A stretch of 37,685 bases of DNA, from NCBI GenBank assembly GCA_903858935.1, contig CAIOKO010000266.1, positions 1 through 37,685 of the forward strand, written 5' to 3'. The notes beneath the pieces are model-generated. The model worked only from the letters and a program-made list of their open reading frames with translations, was not told the origin of the DNA and made no database searches. Numbering within the stretch: position 1 is the first letter of the stretch; each line of letters begins with the position of its first letter. This DNA comes from an uncultured Schlesneria sp. (lineage in GTDB: Bacteria > Planctomycetota > Planctomycetia > Planctomycetales > Planctomycetaceae). The position numbers were made by a program, and so were the translations under genes. Shown in pieces: positions 18,701 to 26,086 of the stretch.

Positions 18701-18755
18701 CTGCAGCCTTGCGACGTCGTGCACGGATCATCGCGAGTTGGCAATTGTTTCATGA
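15732..18755 (+). CDS. nirB: NirB-NirD fusion, NAD(P)H-dependent assimilatory nitrite reductase
   Basis: 1007 aa from ATG 15732 (AGGA 9 nt upstream); an in-frame TTG at 15693 is not supported. It reduces nitrite to ammonium in the cytoplasm. Order: FAD/NAD(P)H oxidoreductase (GNGMVGQRF ~21, second nucleotide site GGGLLGLEAAKA, TGIRPRDDL); BFD-like [2Fe-2S] domain with CSCNN (~433) and CTKAGAGCGGC; a second BFD-like repeat ending in CELC (~530); siroheme/[4Fe-4S] domain with CVGTTWC (~650) and CTRECAEAQ (~690); C-terminal NirD-like Rieske domain (~870-975). The Rieske part keeps CPH (~913) and CPLH (~937), the full [2Fe-2S] ligand set that E. coli-type NirD lacks. NirB and NirD are usually separate, at about 850 and 110 aa. 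A perfect 12-bp hairpin lies at 17037-17063. It overlaps the next gene by ATGA. Confidence 0.96.
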   Translation: MIAPHSSFDNQSAKKTVVVIGNGMVGQRFCEKLIEYDVDQQYRVVTFCEEPRAAYDRVGLTSFFAHRDAEKLMLAKMDWYSTHGVEIHLGDRAETIDREAKLVTSQKGVTIQYDTVVLATGSYPFVPAIPGITKSGVFVYRTIEDLQRMIAHAATSKRCAVLGGGLLGLEAAKAVFDLGLEAHVIEYNGRLMPRQIDETGSRVLVNKISALGVQVHLNCAAKEIHGGGHVEAIEFQDGSRLEVDMIVVSTGIRPRDDLAIKSGLTIGPRGGVTINDQLRTSDPNIYAIGECALHNGMIYGLVAPGYEMAENLASILTGGDKTFQGADLSTKLKLMGVDVASFGEYELPPEKATPLFFEDPFGGRYKKLFFSPNGKRLLGGILVGDASEYGTLSMLVKSKSTLPCSPHELIVGSSSVASSLGGIDGMPDSAQICSCNNVSKGDIISAIRDQDLDSPAEVKACTKAGAGCGGCFPLVTDLFKAQMKRLGKKVTNHLCEHFAYSRTELFAVIKTKRIKTFQDVISQLGRGTGCELCKPPIASILASLWNENVLDSKHEALQDTNDRFLANMQRGGLYSVVPRVPGGEITPEKLIVLGEVAKDYQLYTKITGGQRIDLFGAQVQDLPDIWEKLVNAGFESGHAYGKSLRTVKSCVGTTWCRYGVRDSVGFAIQVENRYKGIRSPHKIKMAVSGCTRECAEAQSKDVGLIAVEGGYNLYVCGNGGTKPRHADLLAACVDEATAIRYIDRFLMYYIFTADKLTRTSVWCDKLEGGIEHIRDVVVDDKLGIASEMEAMLQHLVDTYQCEWKAVVDDPVKRQRFRQFVNTDETESCIEFVSERGQSHPADWPSEFVSLEQFKSKIDGQFVAPVSSELRWIKVGTVADFPYDGGATVKYGKTQIAVFNYSSRGEWYATQNMCPHKKAFVLSRGIVGDANGVPKVACPLHKKTFSLASGESLSDPDYKIDTFPVKVEGDSVFLQLPSVEILNQRHATEIGCSLATSCTDHRELAIVS
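17037..17063 (+). other. Perfect 12-bp hairpin inside nirB
   Basis: Arms AATAATGTCTCC (17037-17048) and GGAGACATTATT (17052-17063) with a 3-nt loop, inside the BFD domain coding for CNNVSKGDIIS. TTC follows. It may be an mRNA structure or a product of codon choice in a conserved motif. Confidence 0.6.
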
Positions 18756-20542
18756 AGCAGGAACCGACAGCCATCGAACGCACACGACAGCATCGTCCAT
18801 TGACGCTCGCCGATTTCCGAGACGAATCTTTCGGGACACAATCGTCGGTTGACGAGAGCGCCTCGTTAATTACACAACTGCTTCAACAGCAACAGCAGCT
18901 TACGGCGGTGGAACTTTTTTCTCGCGAATGCCCCTCCGAACGTAAACCTGATCAAGCCCGCTATTACGAAAAACTATTACCCGCCTCTCCACCAGGTCCC
19001 GGCCAGCAATATGCCTTCGAAGTTGATCTCGATCGTTGTTCCGGGTGCAAAGCGTGCGTCACGGCGTGTCATTCGCTGAATGGACTTGATGAAGGCGAAA
19101 CATGGCGCGATGTCGGGTTGCTTGTCGGCGGGACCGAATCCGCTCCGGTCATGCAGCATGTGACTGCCGCCTGCCATCATTGTGTTGAACCCGCCTGTAT
19201 GATTGCGTGCCCCGTCAACGCATACGAAAAGGACGTCTCAACCGGAATCGTTAAGCACCTGGATGACCAGTGTTTTGGCTGTCAGTACTGCACGCTCGCA
19301 TGTCCGTACAATGTCCCGAAGTATCACAAAGCAAAAGGGATCGTCCGAAAATGCGATATGTGTTCCAGCCGATTGTCGAACGGCGAAGCCCCTGCCTGTG
19401 TGCAGGCTTGTCCCCATGAAGCGATCGCGATCCGGATTGTCTCCATCCAGAAAGTGATTGAAGATTCTGAAGCGGACCACTTTCTTCCGGCGTCACCCGA
19501 GCCGTATCAGACGCTTCCCACCACAACTTATAAGACCAGACGGGTATTCCCTCGAAACATGCTTCCAGCGGATTATTATTCCATCAGTCCTGAACATCCG
19601 CATTGGCCATTGATCCTGATGCTTGTGCTGACGCAACTCTCTGTCGGAGCATTCACGATCGGATTCATCCTTGATGCCAGTATCACGGATGAACTCGGGT
19701 CAATTTTCCGGCCCCTCCATGCGACGAACGCGCTGATCCTTGGGCTCCTTGCACTTGCCTCCAGCACTTGTCACCTGGGGCGACCGCTTTATGCATTCCG
19801 TGGAATCCTCGGCTGGCGACATTCCTGGCTTAGCCGGGAAATCATCTTCTTCGGTTTGTTCGCAGGTTTGGCAGTTCAATATGCCGTTGCTTGCTGGATC
19901 GGATCATCGTCCGTACCGCTGGGAACCGACTGGGCTCGGCGAGTTGAACCTTATCTCGCTCTCGCCGGTGGTTCCGTCGCAGTTGCGGGTCTGGTGGCCC
20001 TCTTCTGTTCCATCATGATTTATGTTTTTACACAACGTGAACTGTGGAGCTTTGGGCAGACTTCCATCCGATTCTGTCTCACCGCAGCGCTCCTTGGAAT
20101 GGCAACCACATTACTTTCCTTCCTGCTGCTCAAATGGTTGATTGATCCCAATGCAGCGGGTCGGCTGATTGTCGGTGTCGGCCAATCATGCACTCGATTA
20201 TTGATCGTTTTCGGTATCGCCAAACTCGCATTCGATGGCGCATTACTACTGCATCTCGCGAGCCGCCGCATGACGTCGCTCAAACGGTCGGCATTGCTCG
20301 TGAGTGGAGTTCTGTCTTCAGTGGCCTTCGCGCGGCTGGGACTCGGCGTCCTGGGTGGAATCGCCATGCCAATCTTGATGCTCAGTCAATTGAATGATGT
20401 TGCGAACATCGATGGAAATCCAATCATCTCGACGACGATCTGTGTGACCTGGCTCGGTTGCCTTGGGGGCGAGTTGCTGGAACGTTATCTGTTTTTCGCA
20501 GCGGTCTCGAGTCCAAGAATGCCTGGAGGGGTTCGATCATGA
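18752..20542 (+). CDS. Four-cluster ferredoxin fused to DmsC-like membrane anchor
   Basis: 596 aa from ATG 18752, overlapping the nirB stop by ATGA. An N-terminal Gln-rich segment precedes a DmsB/NrfC-type iron-sulfur domain (~88-240) with 16 Cys in four groups: [37 protein letters not shown], and CDMC...CVQACP. It then has about eight membrane helices (~283-590) of DmsC type, including [20 protein letters not shown], then LSREI, the anchor family signature. In DmsABC these are separate subunits that pass electrons from quinol to a molybdenum enzyme. No signal peptide is seen, so the clusters face the cytoplasm, where the next gene's nitrate reductase would be. Role as quinol-linked donor to nitrate reductase is inferred from domain content and translational coupling. 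Confidence 0.93.
   Translation: MKQEPTAIERTRQHRPLTLADFRDESFGTQSSVDESASLITQLLQQQQQLTAVELFSRECPSERKPDQARYYEKLLPASPPGPGQQYAFEVDLDRCSGCKACVTACHSLNGLDEGETWRDVGLLVGGTESAPVMQHVTAACHHCVEPACMIACPVNAYEKDVSTGIVKHLDDQCFGCQYCTLACPYNVPKYHKAKGIVRKCDMCSSRLSNGEAPACVQACPHEAIAIRIVSIQKVIEDSEADHFLPASPEPYQTLPTTTYKTRRVFPRNMLPADYYSISPEHPHWPLILMLVLTQLSVGAFTIGFILDASITDELGSIFRPLHATNALILGLLALASSTCHLGRPLYAFRGILGWRHSWLSREIIFFGLFAGLAVQYAVACWIGSSSVPLGTDWARRVEPYLALAGGSVAVAGLVALFCSIMIYVFTQRELWSFGQTSIRFCLTAALLGMATTLLSFLLLKWLIDPNAAGRLIVGVGQSCTRLLIVFGIAKLAFDGALLLHLASRRMTSLKRSALLVSGVLSSVAFARLGLGVLGGIAMPILMLSQLNDVANIDGNPIISTTICVTWLGCLGGELLERYLFFAAVSSPRMPGGVRS
20525..20531 (+). promoter_or_regulatory. Ribosome binding site of the nitrate reductase gene
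   Basis: GGAGGGG inside the end of the upstream gene, 7 nt before ATG 20539. It decides the start of the nitrate reductase over the in-frame upstream TTG at 20458. Confidence 0.7.
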
Positions 20543-22755
20543 GTCCATTTCTTGAGCGTCTTTCGGAACTGCCCTTGCTCTCCCTGATTCATCAACGTGA
20601 CGGCAAATTGACGCGCGAGCTCTTGCTTGAACCAGCCGGGAATGGGTTGGGACAACTCCCATCCCGGCAATTGCCTGATGCAACAACAACAATGGTCTGC
20701 GGCTATTGCTCGACCGGTTGCGGATTGAAGATTCATTTAAAAGATGGCGAGGCTGTCAATCTTTCGCCGGAAACTGATTACCCGGTCAATCTCGGCATGG
20801 CCTGCCCGAAAGGCTGGGAAGCGCTGACCGTTCTCGACGCCCCCGACCGTGCAGTGACTCCCCTGTTGCGCAATGCGGATGGCCAGTTGGTTCCGGTCGA
20901 CTGGAATACAGCCATGAACGAGTTCGTCAGTCGCATGAAGTGGATTCAACAGAAACACGGTGCTCATTCGATCGCGTTCCTCAGCACGGGACAGATCGCC
21001 ACGGAAGAAATGGCGTTTTTGGGAGCGTTGGCAAAGTTCGGTATGGGAATGCTGCACGGTGACGGTAACACCCGGCAATGTATGGCGACGGCGGTCGTTG
21101 CGTACAAGCAGGCTTTTGGGTTCGATGCCCCACCATACACCTACGCCGACTTTGAGGAGTCTGACGTCCTCGTTTTTGTCGGTGCCAACCCCTGCCTGGC
21201 TCACCCGATCATGTGGGAACGGGTGATGCGCAATCGCCGTTCGCCAGAGATCGTGGTCATCGACCCGAGGATGACAGAAACGGCGATGTATGCCACACAG
21301 CATCTGGCAATCGCACCCAAATCGGACCAGACGCTATTTTATGGCATCGCAAGGATCCTGATTGAGAAGGGGTGGGTCGATCAGCAGTTTATTGAGCGAT
21401 CGACCGAAGACTTTGAACAATTTGCAGAATTTGTCGAACCATTCAGTCTCGTGCGAGTCGCTGCTGAGACCGGTCTCCGTGCGGCGCAATTGACGCGATT
21501 TGCTGAATCGATTCACGAGCGTGAACGGACTTCGCTCTGGTGGACGATGGGTGTCAACCAAAGCCATCAAGGTGTTCGCACGGCACAGGCAATCATCAAC
21601 CTGGCACTCATGACGGGGAATATTGGCAAGCCGGGAACCGGTGCCAACTCGATCACCGGGCAATGCAATGCCATGGGCTCGCGAATTTTCAGCAACACGA
21701 CGGGACTTCTCGGCGGTCATGAATTCACGAACGAAGCACATCGAGAGAAAGTTGCAAAGGTACTGGGAATCGACTCTTCACGGATTCCGACTGAAAACAG
21801 TTGGGCTTACAACGAAATCATGGAAGGAATTCTCAAAGGAAAAATCAAAGGACTTTGGGTAGTCTGTACCAACCCCGCTCATTCATGGATTAACCAGAAC
21901 CTGGCGCGAGACATCCTAGACCGGCTCGATTTTCTCGTGGTTCAAGACATGTATCATTCGACGGAAACGGCCCAGCGGGCCCATCTGGTCCTTCCCGCCG
22001 CCGGTTGGGGCGAGAAAGAAGGAACCTTTATCAATTCGGAACGTCGATTTGGCGTCTTGAAAAAAGTGCGTAAAGCCCCTGGAACGGCACTTGCAGATTT
22101 CCAGATCTTCAAGTTGATCGCGCATTATTGGGGCTGCGGTCAGATGTTCAAAGATTGGACAGACCCCGCAGCGGTTTTCCAGATCATGAAGGAACTGTCT
22201 CGCGGCCGTCCTTGCGATATTTCCGGCATTGGAGACTACCGTTTCCTGAATGAGCGACGAGGAGTGCAATGGCCCTACCCTTCAGATTCGATTGACGACC
22301 GCGAAGAGCGCAGACTGTTTGAAAATGGAAAGTTCTTTCACGCAAACGGGCGAGCGAAATTCATTGCCGAAGAGCCTCGTCCGATGACGGAACTCCCTAG
22401 CGAAAAGTATCCGTTCATCTTGCTGACAGGACGTGGTTCAGCGTCACAGTGGCACACGCAAACTCGCACATCAAAGTCTGCCGTACTCAGAAAACTCTAC
22501 CCCGAACATCCGTTCGTTGAATTAAACCCTGCAGACGCGAGAGACCTGGGCGTCAGGCCAAACGAATGGGTCACGGTCCAATCGCAACGAGGTGAATTAC
22601 GGGCGATGGCATTTCTGACCCCTGCCGTAGCTTTGGGTATCGTCTTCATTCCCATGCACTATGAAGTTACGAATCGCCTGACGGACCCCGTGTTCGACCC
22701 CTATTCCAAACAACCCTCGTATAAGAGCTGTGCTGTCAGAATCACGCCAAGTTAG
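20539..22755 (+). CDS. nasC: Assimilatory nitrate reductase catalytic subunit (molybdopterin)
   Basis: 738 aa from ATG 20539, overlapping the previous stop by ATGA. No Tat signal, so cytoplasmic. The N-terminal [4Fe-4S] site is [10 protein letters not shown] (~54) with the fourth Cys in ACPKGW (~89). The molybdopterin core follows, with the likely Mo-ligand Cys in NTRQCMA (~180) and nucleotide-binding stretches [21 protein letters not shown] and [20 protein letters not shown]. The C-terminal molydop-binding domain contains [19 protein letters not shown] and ends near residue 735. It reduces nitrate to nitrite with bis-MGD cofactor. Length matches NarB/NasC without the C-terminal BFD extension found in some NasA/NasC. 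Last gene of the operon; the electron donor is probably the iron-sulfur/DmsC protein upstream. narB would be an alternative symbol. Confidence 0.95.
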   Translation: MSPFLERLSELPLLSLIHQRDGKLTRELLLEPAGNGLGQLPSRQLPDATTTMVCGYCSTGCGLKIHLKDGEAVNLSPETDYPVNLGMACPKGWEALTVLDAPDRAVTPLLRNADGQLVPVDWNTAMNEFVSRMKWIQQKHGAHSIAFLSTGQIATEEMAFLGALAKFGMGMLHGDGNTRQCMATAVVAYKQAFGFDAPPYTYADFEESDVLVFVGANPCLAHPIMWERVMRNRRSPEIVVIDPRMTETAMYATQHLAIAPKSDQTLFYGIARILIEKGWVDQQFIERSTEDFEQFAEFVEPFSLVRVAAETGLRAAQLTRFAESIHERERTSLWWTMGVNQSHQGVRTAQAIINLALMTGNIGKPGTGANSITGQCNAMGSRIFSNTTGLLGGHEFTNEAHREKVAKVLGIDSSRIPTENSWAYNEIMEGILKGKIKGLWVVCTNPAHSWINQNLARDILDRLDFLVVQDMYHSTETAQRAHLVLPAAGWGEKEGTFINSERRFGVLKKVRKAPGTALADFQIFKLIAHYWGCGQMFKDWTDPAAVFQIMKELSRGRPCDISGIGDYRFLNERRGVQWPYPSDSIDDREERRLFENGKFFHANGRAKFIAEEPRPMTELPSEKYPFILLTGRGSASQWHTQTRTSKSAVLRKLYPEHPFVELNPADARDLGVRPNEWVTVQSQRGELRAMAFLTPAVALGIVFIPMHYEVTNRLTDPVFDPYSKQPSYKSCAVRITPS

Positions 22756-22857
22756 AAGGCATACTTCGTTAGCATATTGGTAACCGGGCCATAAGTCTTC
22801 GAATCTGACCTGAACAATGGATTGACCGTCCCTGAAGCCTTCACCGCTGAACGGGGA

Positions 22858-24429
22858 TCAATTCGCTTCCGGCACGGGTGGAACCACGACCTCTTCTTCC
22901 ACAGTTTCGTTTGGCAGATACAGAATTTCCTGTGGAGGCCCTGATCGATTCAAGCCACCACCGAGTGCTTGATAGGCGTTGACGATCGCGGACAATTGTC
23001 CTTGTTTCGTGTCGATCAAGTCCAATCGGGCCTGGTTGAGGTCACGCTGAACCAGCAGGACTTCCAGATAGTCAAATCGGGCGGCATTATACAGCTTGAT
23101 GGCGTTATCGATGGCGGACTCGAGCGATTTTACCTGCTGCTTCTTCAGTTCGACACTGTTGCCGTAGTTCTCGACCTTGTTTGTCAGGTTAATCACTTCG
23201 GTGAAAGCGTTCAGGATCGTACGCTGGTAATTGACCAGACTTTGGATTTGCTTGGCGTTCGCACTCATGTAGTCTGCCTTGATCGCGAACCGGTTGATCA
23301 CTGGCGCTGTCAGGTCGCCCGCAATATTGTAAATCAAGGATGCGGGAGTCAGCAGCAGATACCTGGTATTGAAAGCGTCGTAGCCAACTCCAGCTGTGAT
23401 AAACAGCTGAGGATAAAAGCGTGCCCGAGCAACCTTGACGTCAAGTCCCGCCGCTTCAAGTTCACGCTCGGCCTGGCGGATATCGGTCCGGTTCAGCAGC
23501 AACTGTGACGGGAATCCGACTTTCAGCGTGTGCAGGTTCAGGTCGAGGAATTCCTGTGATGGGCGTGGGATCGGTTGAGGGTAGCGACCGGCGAGAAAGT
23601 TGATCCGGTTTTCGGTCTCGATGATCTGTTGTTTGATGAGCAGCTTATCGCTTTGAAACCTGCGAACGTCGGCCTGGAAACGCTGAACAGGAAACTCTGA
23701 GTCGCGACCAAATTCCTTCTTCGACTTTGACATCGAAAGACTTTTCTCTTGAAGCTCGATTGTCATATCCAAAGTCTCAAGCCGTTTATCAAGCGCCAAA
23801 AGCAGATAGTATTTCTCGGCAATTTCTGCGACCAGCCGAGTCACCATATAGTTCCGACCTTCAGTGGTCCCCAGGTAGCGCAATGTTGCCGCGTCCCTGG
23901 CATTGCGCAACTGCCTCCAGATGTCGATCTGCCACGAGACTTCCCCTGCAATCAGGAAGTTAGGCAGTGGTTGGGGGAACGTTGTCCCTGAAGGATTGTA
24001 GAGCTGCTGCTCGCCCGCTCCAAAGGGTGAGTAATCGCTGGACTTTGTCAGACTGGCACCCGACACAAAATTGAGGAACGGAAGGTAAGCACCGCGCCGC
24101 TTCAGAATCTCGTTCTGAGCAATTTGAATGTCCTGATTCAGGATTCTCAGTTCCTGGTTATTGATGAGCGCTTCATCGACCAGGCTCACAATCACCGGAT
24201 TATCGAAAAACTCGTCGATGGAGACGCAAGCAGAATTCTCGTCCAGCTGGGTCGTGCTTTCCATGCTTTGCGGTGCATTGTACCGGTCTGGCGTCTCGTG
24301 TGCCGGTTCCGGCTGCTGCAGTTGCGGGATTCGGCAGCCGGGGACAATGAGAACCAGGCTCGCAACGATTGATGTCGTAAGAATGAGACTCTTAAACGAA
24401 GCATTCGTCGATGTCAGTAACCGGTTCAT
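22858..24429 (-). CDS. TolC-like outer-membrane factor lipoprotein of an RND efflux system
   Basis: 523 aa from ATG 24429, preceded by AAGGA at 8 nt; the reading frame is open further up to 24576 but that extension removes the signal from the N-terminus. The lipoprotein signal is LILTTSIVASLVLIVPGC with Cys32 as lipidation site, as in the NodT/OprM family. Two OEP repeats follow, with long amphipathic coiled-coil segments (about 75-285 and 310-500), including ALINNQELRILNQDIQIAQN and LLNRTDIRQAERELEAAGLD, then VKVARARFYP. It forms the trimeric outer-membrane duct for a pump. Its pump partners end at 26087, 1.7 kb upstream on the same strand, with repeats, an IS fragment and a terminator-like hairpin between. 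It therefore needs its own promoter. It converges on the nitrate operon with a 102-bp gap. Confidence 0.93.
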   Translation of the reverse strand: MNRLLTSTNASFKSLILTTSIVASLVLIVPGCRIPQLQQPEPAHETPDRYNAPQSMESTTQLDENSACVSIDEFFDNPVIVSLVDEALINNQELRILNQDIQIAQNEILKRRGAYLPFLNFVSGASLTKSSDYSPFGAGEQQLYNPSGTTFPQPLPNFLIAGEVSWQIDIWRQLRNARDAATLRYLGTTEGRNYMVTRLVAEIAEKYYLLLALDKRLETLDMTIELQEKSLSMSKSKKEFGRDSEFPVQRFQADVRRFQSDKLLIKQQIIETENRINFLAGRYPQPIPRPSQEFLDLNLHTLKVGFPSQLLLNRTDIRQAERELEAAGLDVKVARARFYPQLFITAGVGYDAFNTRYLLLTPASLIYNIAGDLTAPVINRFAIKADYMSANAKQIQSLVNYQRTILNAFTEVINLTNKVENYGNSVELKKQQVKSLESAIDNAIKLYNAARFDYLEVLLVQRDLNQARLDLIDTKQGQLSAIVNAYQALGGGLNRSGPPQEILYLPNETVEEEVVVPPVPEAN

Positions 24430-24977
24430 CGGACTCATCCTTGAGCAAATTTCCATTGTCGGCAATCCTACCGACGTCGTGGTGAAGACCGGGATATCAG
24501 TCATCCCGAACAAGGTTTCCCTTGACGGCCCTGAAAATACCGAACGTGCTGAAAATACCGGTCGTATCGATTGCACCGGCCTCTTAGCGACGGTCGAGAT
24601 TCGAATCGCAATACATGCGAAATTCAGTTCGTTCCTTCACACCAGGAATAGATTCGGTTCACCGGTTGTCCGCTGATCAGCGTTTCGCCACCCAGATTAC
24701 GGGATAGAAATATTTGAACGACCCATCATCGGAATATCCGTCACATCTTCGGTGACAACGTCGAAGACGAATGGTTGACTGCCTGTAATCCTACAATCAG
24801 TCAACGGAATGAAGCGGTAGTTGCACTGCGATCATCGCGAGAAGTGGGCGCTTCATGCCGGCCACAGGTGGGCGCTTTTATGGCTGGTATACAGGGCATC
24901 AGACACTGGCCTTCAGCGACGGGCGCGTTCATACCGGCCATGCAGAGATTCGAATGAGGCTTTGCCTCAGACAAAAG
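24430..24977. other. Gene-free region upstream of the outer-membrane factor
   Basis: No convincing gene. It holds a direct repeat CTGAAAATACCG at 24531-24542 and 24549-24560 (18-bp period), about 100-130 nt upstream of the start at 24429, which could be a tandem regulator site. A GGGAT/ATCCC hairpin lies nearby. Further up are three imperfect GGGCGC...CCGGCCA units (24844-24940). A promoter for the outer-membrane factor should be here. Confidence 0.45.
24844..24940. repeat. Three imperfect direct repeats of about 21 bp
   Basis: Units at 24844-24864 (GTGGGCGCTTCATGCCGGCC plus A), 24868-24888 (GTGGGCGCTTTTATGGCTGG plus T) and 24920-24940 (CGGGCGCGTTCATACCGGCC plus A). Two are adjacent and the third is 31 bp away. 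It looks like a degenerate repeat tract next to element copy B. Confidence 0.5.
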
Positions 24978-25138
24978 TAGCCATCATCGCTCAGCGTGAT
25001 GAGCATTGTTCGAGAACCTATCAGATTTCAATCCACATGTTCTCAAATCAGAAATTCCGTCGGAATATCTGCCCCGATGCGGCAGTAGCATTCGAATCGT
25101 TTCCGTCGCATGCTCATCACGCTGCGCGATGATGGCTA
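24978..25138 (-). repeat. 161-bp palindrome-bounded element, copy B (inverted)
   Basis: Same length as copies A and C, but its core reads in the opposite direction. Arms 24978-25006 and 25110-25138 pair at 28 of 29 positions. Where A and C have CTCCGCG/CGCGGAG in the arms, B has CTCAGCG paired with CGCTGCG; the C-G pair is replaced by A-T, a compensatory change. Flanks are conserved: CAGACAAAAG before, and CATTGGAAGAAG after (complement of the left flank of A). Confidence 0.88.
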
Positions 25139-25265
25139 CATTGGAAGAAGCCCTTTAACTTAACTCGATGAGTTACGTTTCGGCCCCGAAGAAGTCCAGG
25201 AGTTTTAAACCTCGATTTCACGCTCTACCCGGGAGCGCTGTCACGAGCGTGTCGGCCATTCGCAA

Positions 25266-25712
25266 CTATCGAACAGGGTTTGTTTGTGGTGGTGGTGGTG
25301 GTGGTGGTGGTGAGACGGTCGTTACCGTTGATGAATCTCTCTTTTCGACCAGGAGCTTTGCCACATATCTCCTGACACTGTAATAGCGCGCATCGAAGCC
25401 TTGCTCGCTCACGAGATATTGAAAGATCTGTTGCGCGGCCAAACCTTGATTGACTCGTTCGATGATCAGCTCGCGGAATGGTTCGCAGCGGCTACGTGGC
25501 CCGGTTTGTTTTTTGGAAGCACCTGTGAACCCGGTGGCGACAACAGATGGCCCGCCATGATCGTTCGAGATCTGGCCTTCAAGCCGCTTGAGATATTTGC
25601 CGACCGTCTCGCGGTGGACACCCAGACGCCGTGAAATTTCCCGGATCGAGATTCCGGCACGGCGAAGCTGCAGAATGTTTGCGACGACGCTTTCAGGCAA
25701 TGAAGAGACCAT
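25266..25712 (-). pseudogene. Truncated IS21-family transposase istA, ending in a polyproline tract
   Basis: 148 aa; ATG at 25712. Residues ~1-45 form an IstA-type helix-turn-helix (LQLRRAGISIREISRRLGVH, then RETVGKYLKRL). PFRELIIERVNQGLAAQQIF, then QYLVSEQGFDARYYSVRRYV (~82-121), matches the next N-terminal part of IstA. A full IstA is about 400-500 aa with a DDE catalytic core. Here the frame runs into (GGT)8, read as eight prolines, and stops at a TAG, so the whole catalytic domain is missing, and no istB was seen. It lies between element copies B and C, which face opposite ways. It is an IS remnant with no expected activity. Confidence 0.8.
25288..25311. repeat. (GGT)8 microsatellite
   Basis: Eight uninterrupted GGT triplets at the 3' breakpoint of the istA fragment. 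In a bacterial genome such a tract is slippage-prone; it forms the polyproline end of the truncated frame. Confidence 0.9.
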
Positions 25713-25792
25713 TTGAAAATTGTCAAAGCATTAAGGCGTTGTAAAGACGTAAATTTCGGGTTGTGTGCCACCGCGTCGGACTTCTTCCAAAG

Positions 25793-25953
25793 TAAGCATC
25801 ATTGCTCCGCGTGATGAGCATGCGTCGGAAACGATTCAATCGTTGCCTCAGTAACGGAACCAGGACTTTATTTGAATTCCTGTTTTGAAATCACACGGAT
25901 TGGAAATTGGCAGGTTCTCGAACAATGCTCATCACGCGGAGCGATGATGGCTA
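25793..25953 (+). repeat. 161-bp palindrome-bounded element, copy C
   Basis: Same orientation as copy A and exactly the same length. Arms 25793-25821 and 25925-25953 pair at 26 of 29 positions; the left arm has drifted (TAAGCATCATTGCTCC) while the right arm is identical to that of A. Flanks again match: GGACTTCTTCCAAAG on the left, CTTTGGTCTGAAACGCCTC on the right. The frame read through the right arm of A and B stops early here, so the element is not protein-coding as a family. Confidence 0.88.
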
Positions 25954-26025
25954 CTTTGGTCTGAAACGCCTCGCTGGAGTCTTCGGAGACGCAGCGTCTT
26001 CTCGTTTTTCGTAGCAATCAAAATG

Positions 26026-26055
26026 CACTGGGTGACCGATGACGGTCATCCAGTG
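26026..26055 (-). terminator. Stem-loop terminator after the RND permease
   Basis: A 13-bp stem (CACTGGGTGACCG with CGGTCATCCAGTG, one G-T wobble) and a 4-nt loop, 31 nt past the permease stop. On the minus strand it is followed by CATTTTGATT, a short T-rich stretch. It separates the pump genes from the outer-membrane factor. Confidence 0.6.
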
Positions 26056-26086
26056 GCACCTTCAATCTTTTCGCTTTGACAAAGCA

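Noticed and set aside
24430-24576. 49-residue N-terminal extension of the outer-membrane factor
   Set aside because: It would bury the lipoprotein signal, contains an 18-bp direct repeat, and the ATG at 24429 has a proper ribosome site.
24821-25132. 103-residue plus-strand frame through copy B, similar to the frame in copy A
   Set aside because: Same repeat-derived peptide; the upstream part lies in the degenerate direct repeats. No ribosome site.
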